Positions 6,014 through 6,085 of a stretch of 6,085 bases of DNA are shown piece by piece; position 1 is the first letter of the stretch; each line of letters begins with the position of its first letter. This stretch comes from an uncultured Lachnospiraceae bacterium. GTDB taxonomy: Bacteria; Bacillota; Clostridia; Lachnospirales; Lachnospiraceae. The stretch covers positions 1 through 6,085 of the forward strand of contig CACXEL010000437.1 of assembly GCA_902766655.1 (NCBI GenBank), written 5' to 3'. Position numbers and translations under genes: made by a program. Under the pieces are notes generated by a model that was not told the DNA's origin, did not search any database, and saw only the letters and a program-made list of their open reading frames with translations.

Positions 6014-6031
6014 ATAAAACTCTGCGAGATT

Positions 6032-6060
6032 ATTTTATAAAATTGTGATAAACTGGTAAA
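6032..6060 (-). promoter_or_regulatory. Candidate sigma-A promoter of the EEP-fold gene
   Basis: On the - strand TTTACC (6060-6055, 4 of 6 matches to TTGACA) is followed after 17 nt by TAAAAT (6037-6032, 5 of 6 matches to TATAAT) in strongly AT-rich DNA. Transcription would start near 6025, giving a leader of about 78 nt that contains the inverted repeat 5989-6013. Confidence 0.5.
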
Positions 6061-6085
6061 CGCACTCTTCGGGTGCTTGTCATGA

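Noticed and set aside
6062..6076. Short hairpin GCACTC/GGGTGC at the right edge
   Set aside because: Only six pairs including a wobble, with a 3-nt loop and a weak T-run (TTGT). It could be the end of a neighbouring gene's terminator, but the window stops too soon to judge.

Overview
The window looks like chromosomal DNA of a moderately high-GC Firmicute, most likely a gut-type Clostridia member (Lachnospiraceae or Ruminococcaceae grade). The reasons are AAGGAG-type ribosome binding sites before every gene, a secreted lipoprotein serpin of the kind known from gut clostridia, a MelB-type sugar symporter, long perfect hairpin terminators, AT-rich intergenic promoters and strongly C-ending codons. 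The family assignment is an inference. I see no mobile element, CRISPR array, tRNA or rRNA.

Layout from left to right. A 23-bp perfect hairpin (1-51) closes whatever lies to the left. A plausible extended -10 promoter (102-130) drives proA (179-1459), the second enzyme of proline biosynthesis, with no proB beside it here. After a 71-nt gap holding a GC-rich bulged hairpin without a U-tract comes a 540-residue lipoprotein serpin (1531-3153), probably at least partly transcribed with proA. The serpin ends in a canonical terminator (3163-3208). A leader of about 145 nt leads to a GPH-family (MelB-like) cation:sugar symporter, whose best start is GTG 3354. On the opposite strand, an N-terminally anchored endonuclease/exonuclease/phosphatase-fold protein (4895-5947) converges on the symporter. 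A 30-bp perfect hairpin (4818-4880) lies between the two and probably terminates both. The right edge holds the promoter region of the phosphatase-fold gene, with three TTTACC/GGTAAA copies.

The four genes do not form one obvious pathway. proA is housekeeping. The other three products are predicted to be envelope-associated: a surface protease inhibitor, a sugar importer and a membrane-tethered hydrolase. This fits a host-associated lifestyle but proves no functional link. I found no clear new multi-gene system. The most interesting items are the serpin's reactive loop (Cys at P14, acidic Met-containing P' side), its long surface spacer, the anchored phosphatase-fold enzyme of unknown substrate, and the repeated motif in that enzyme's promoter.
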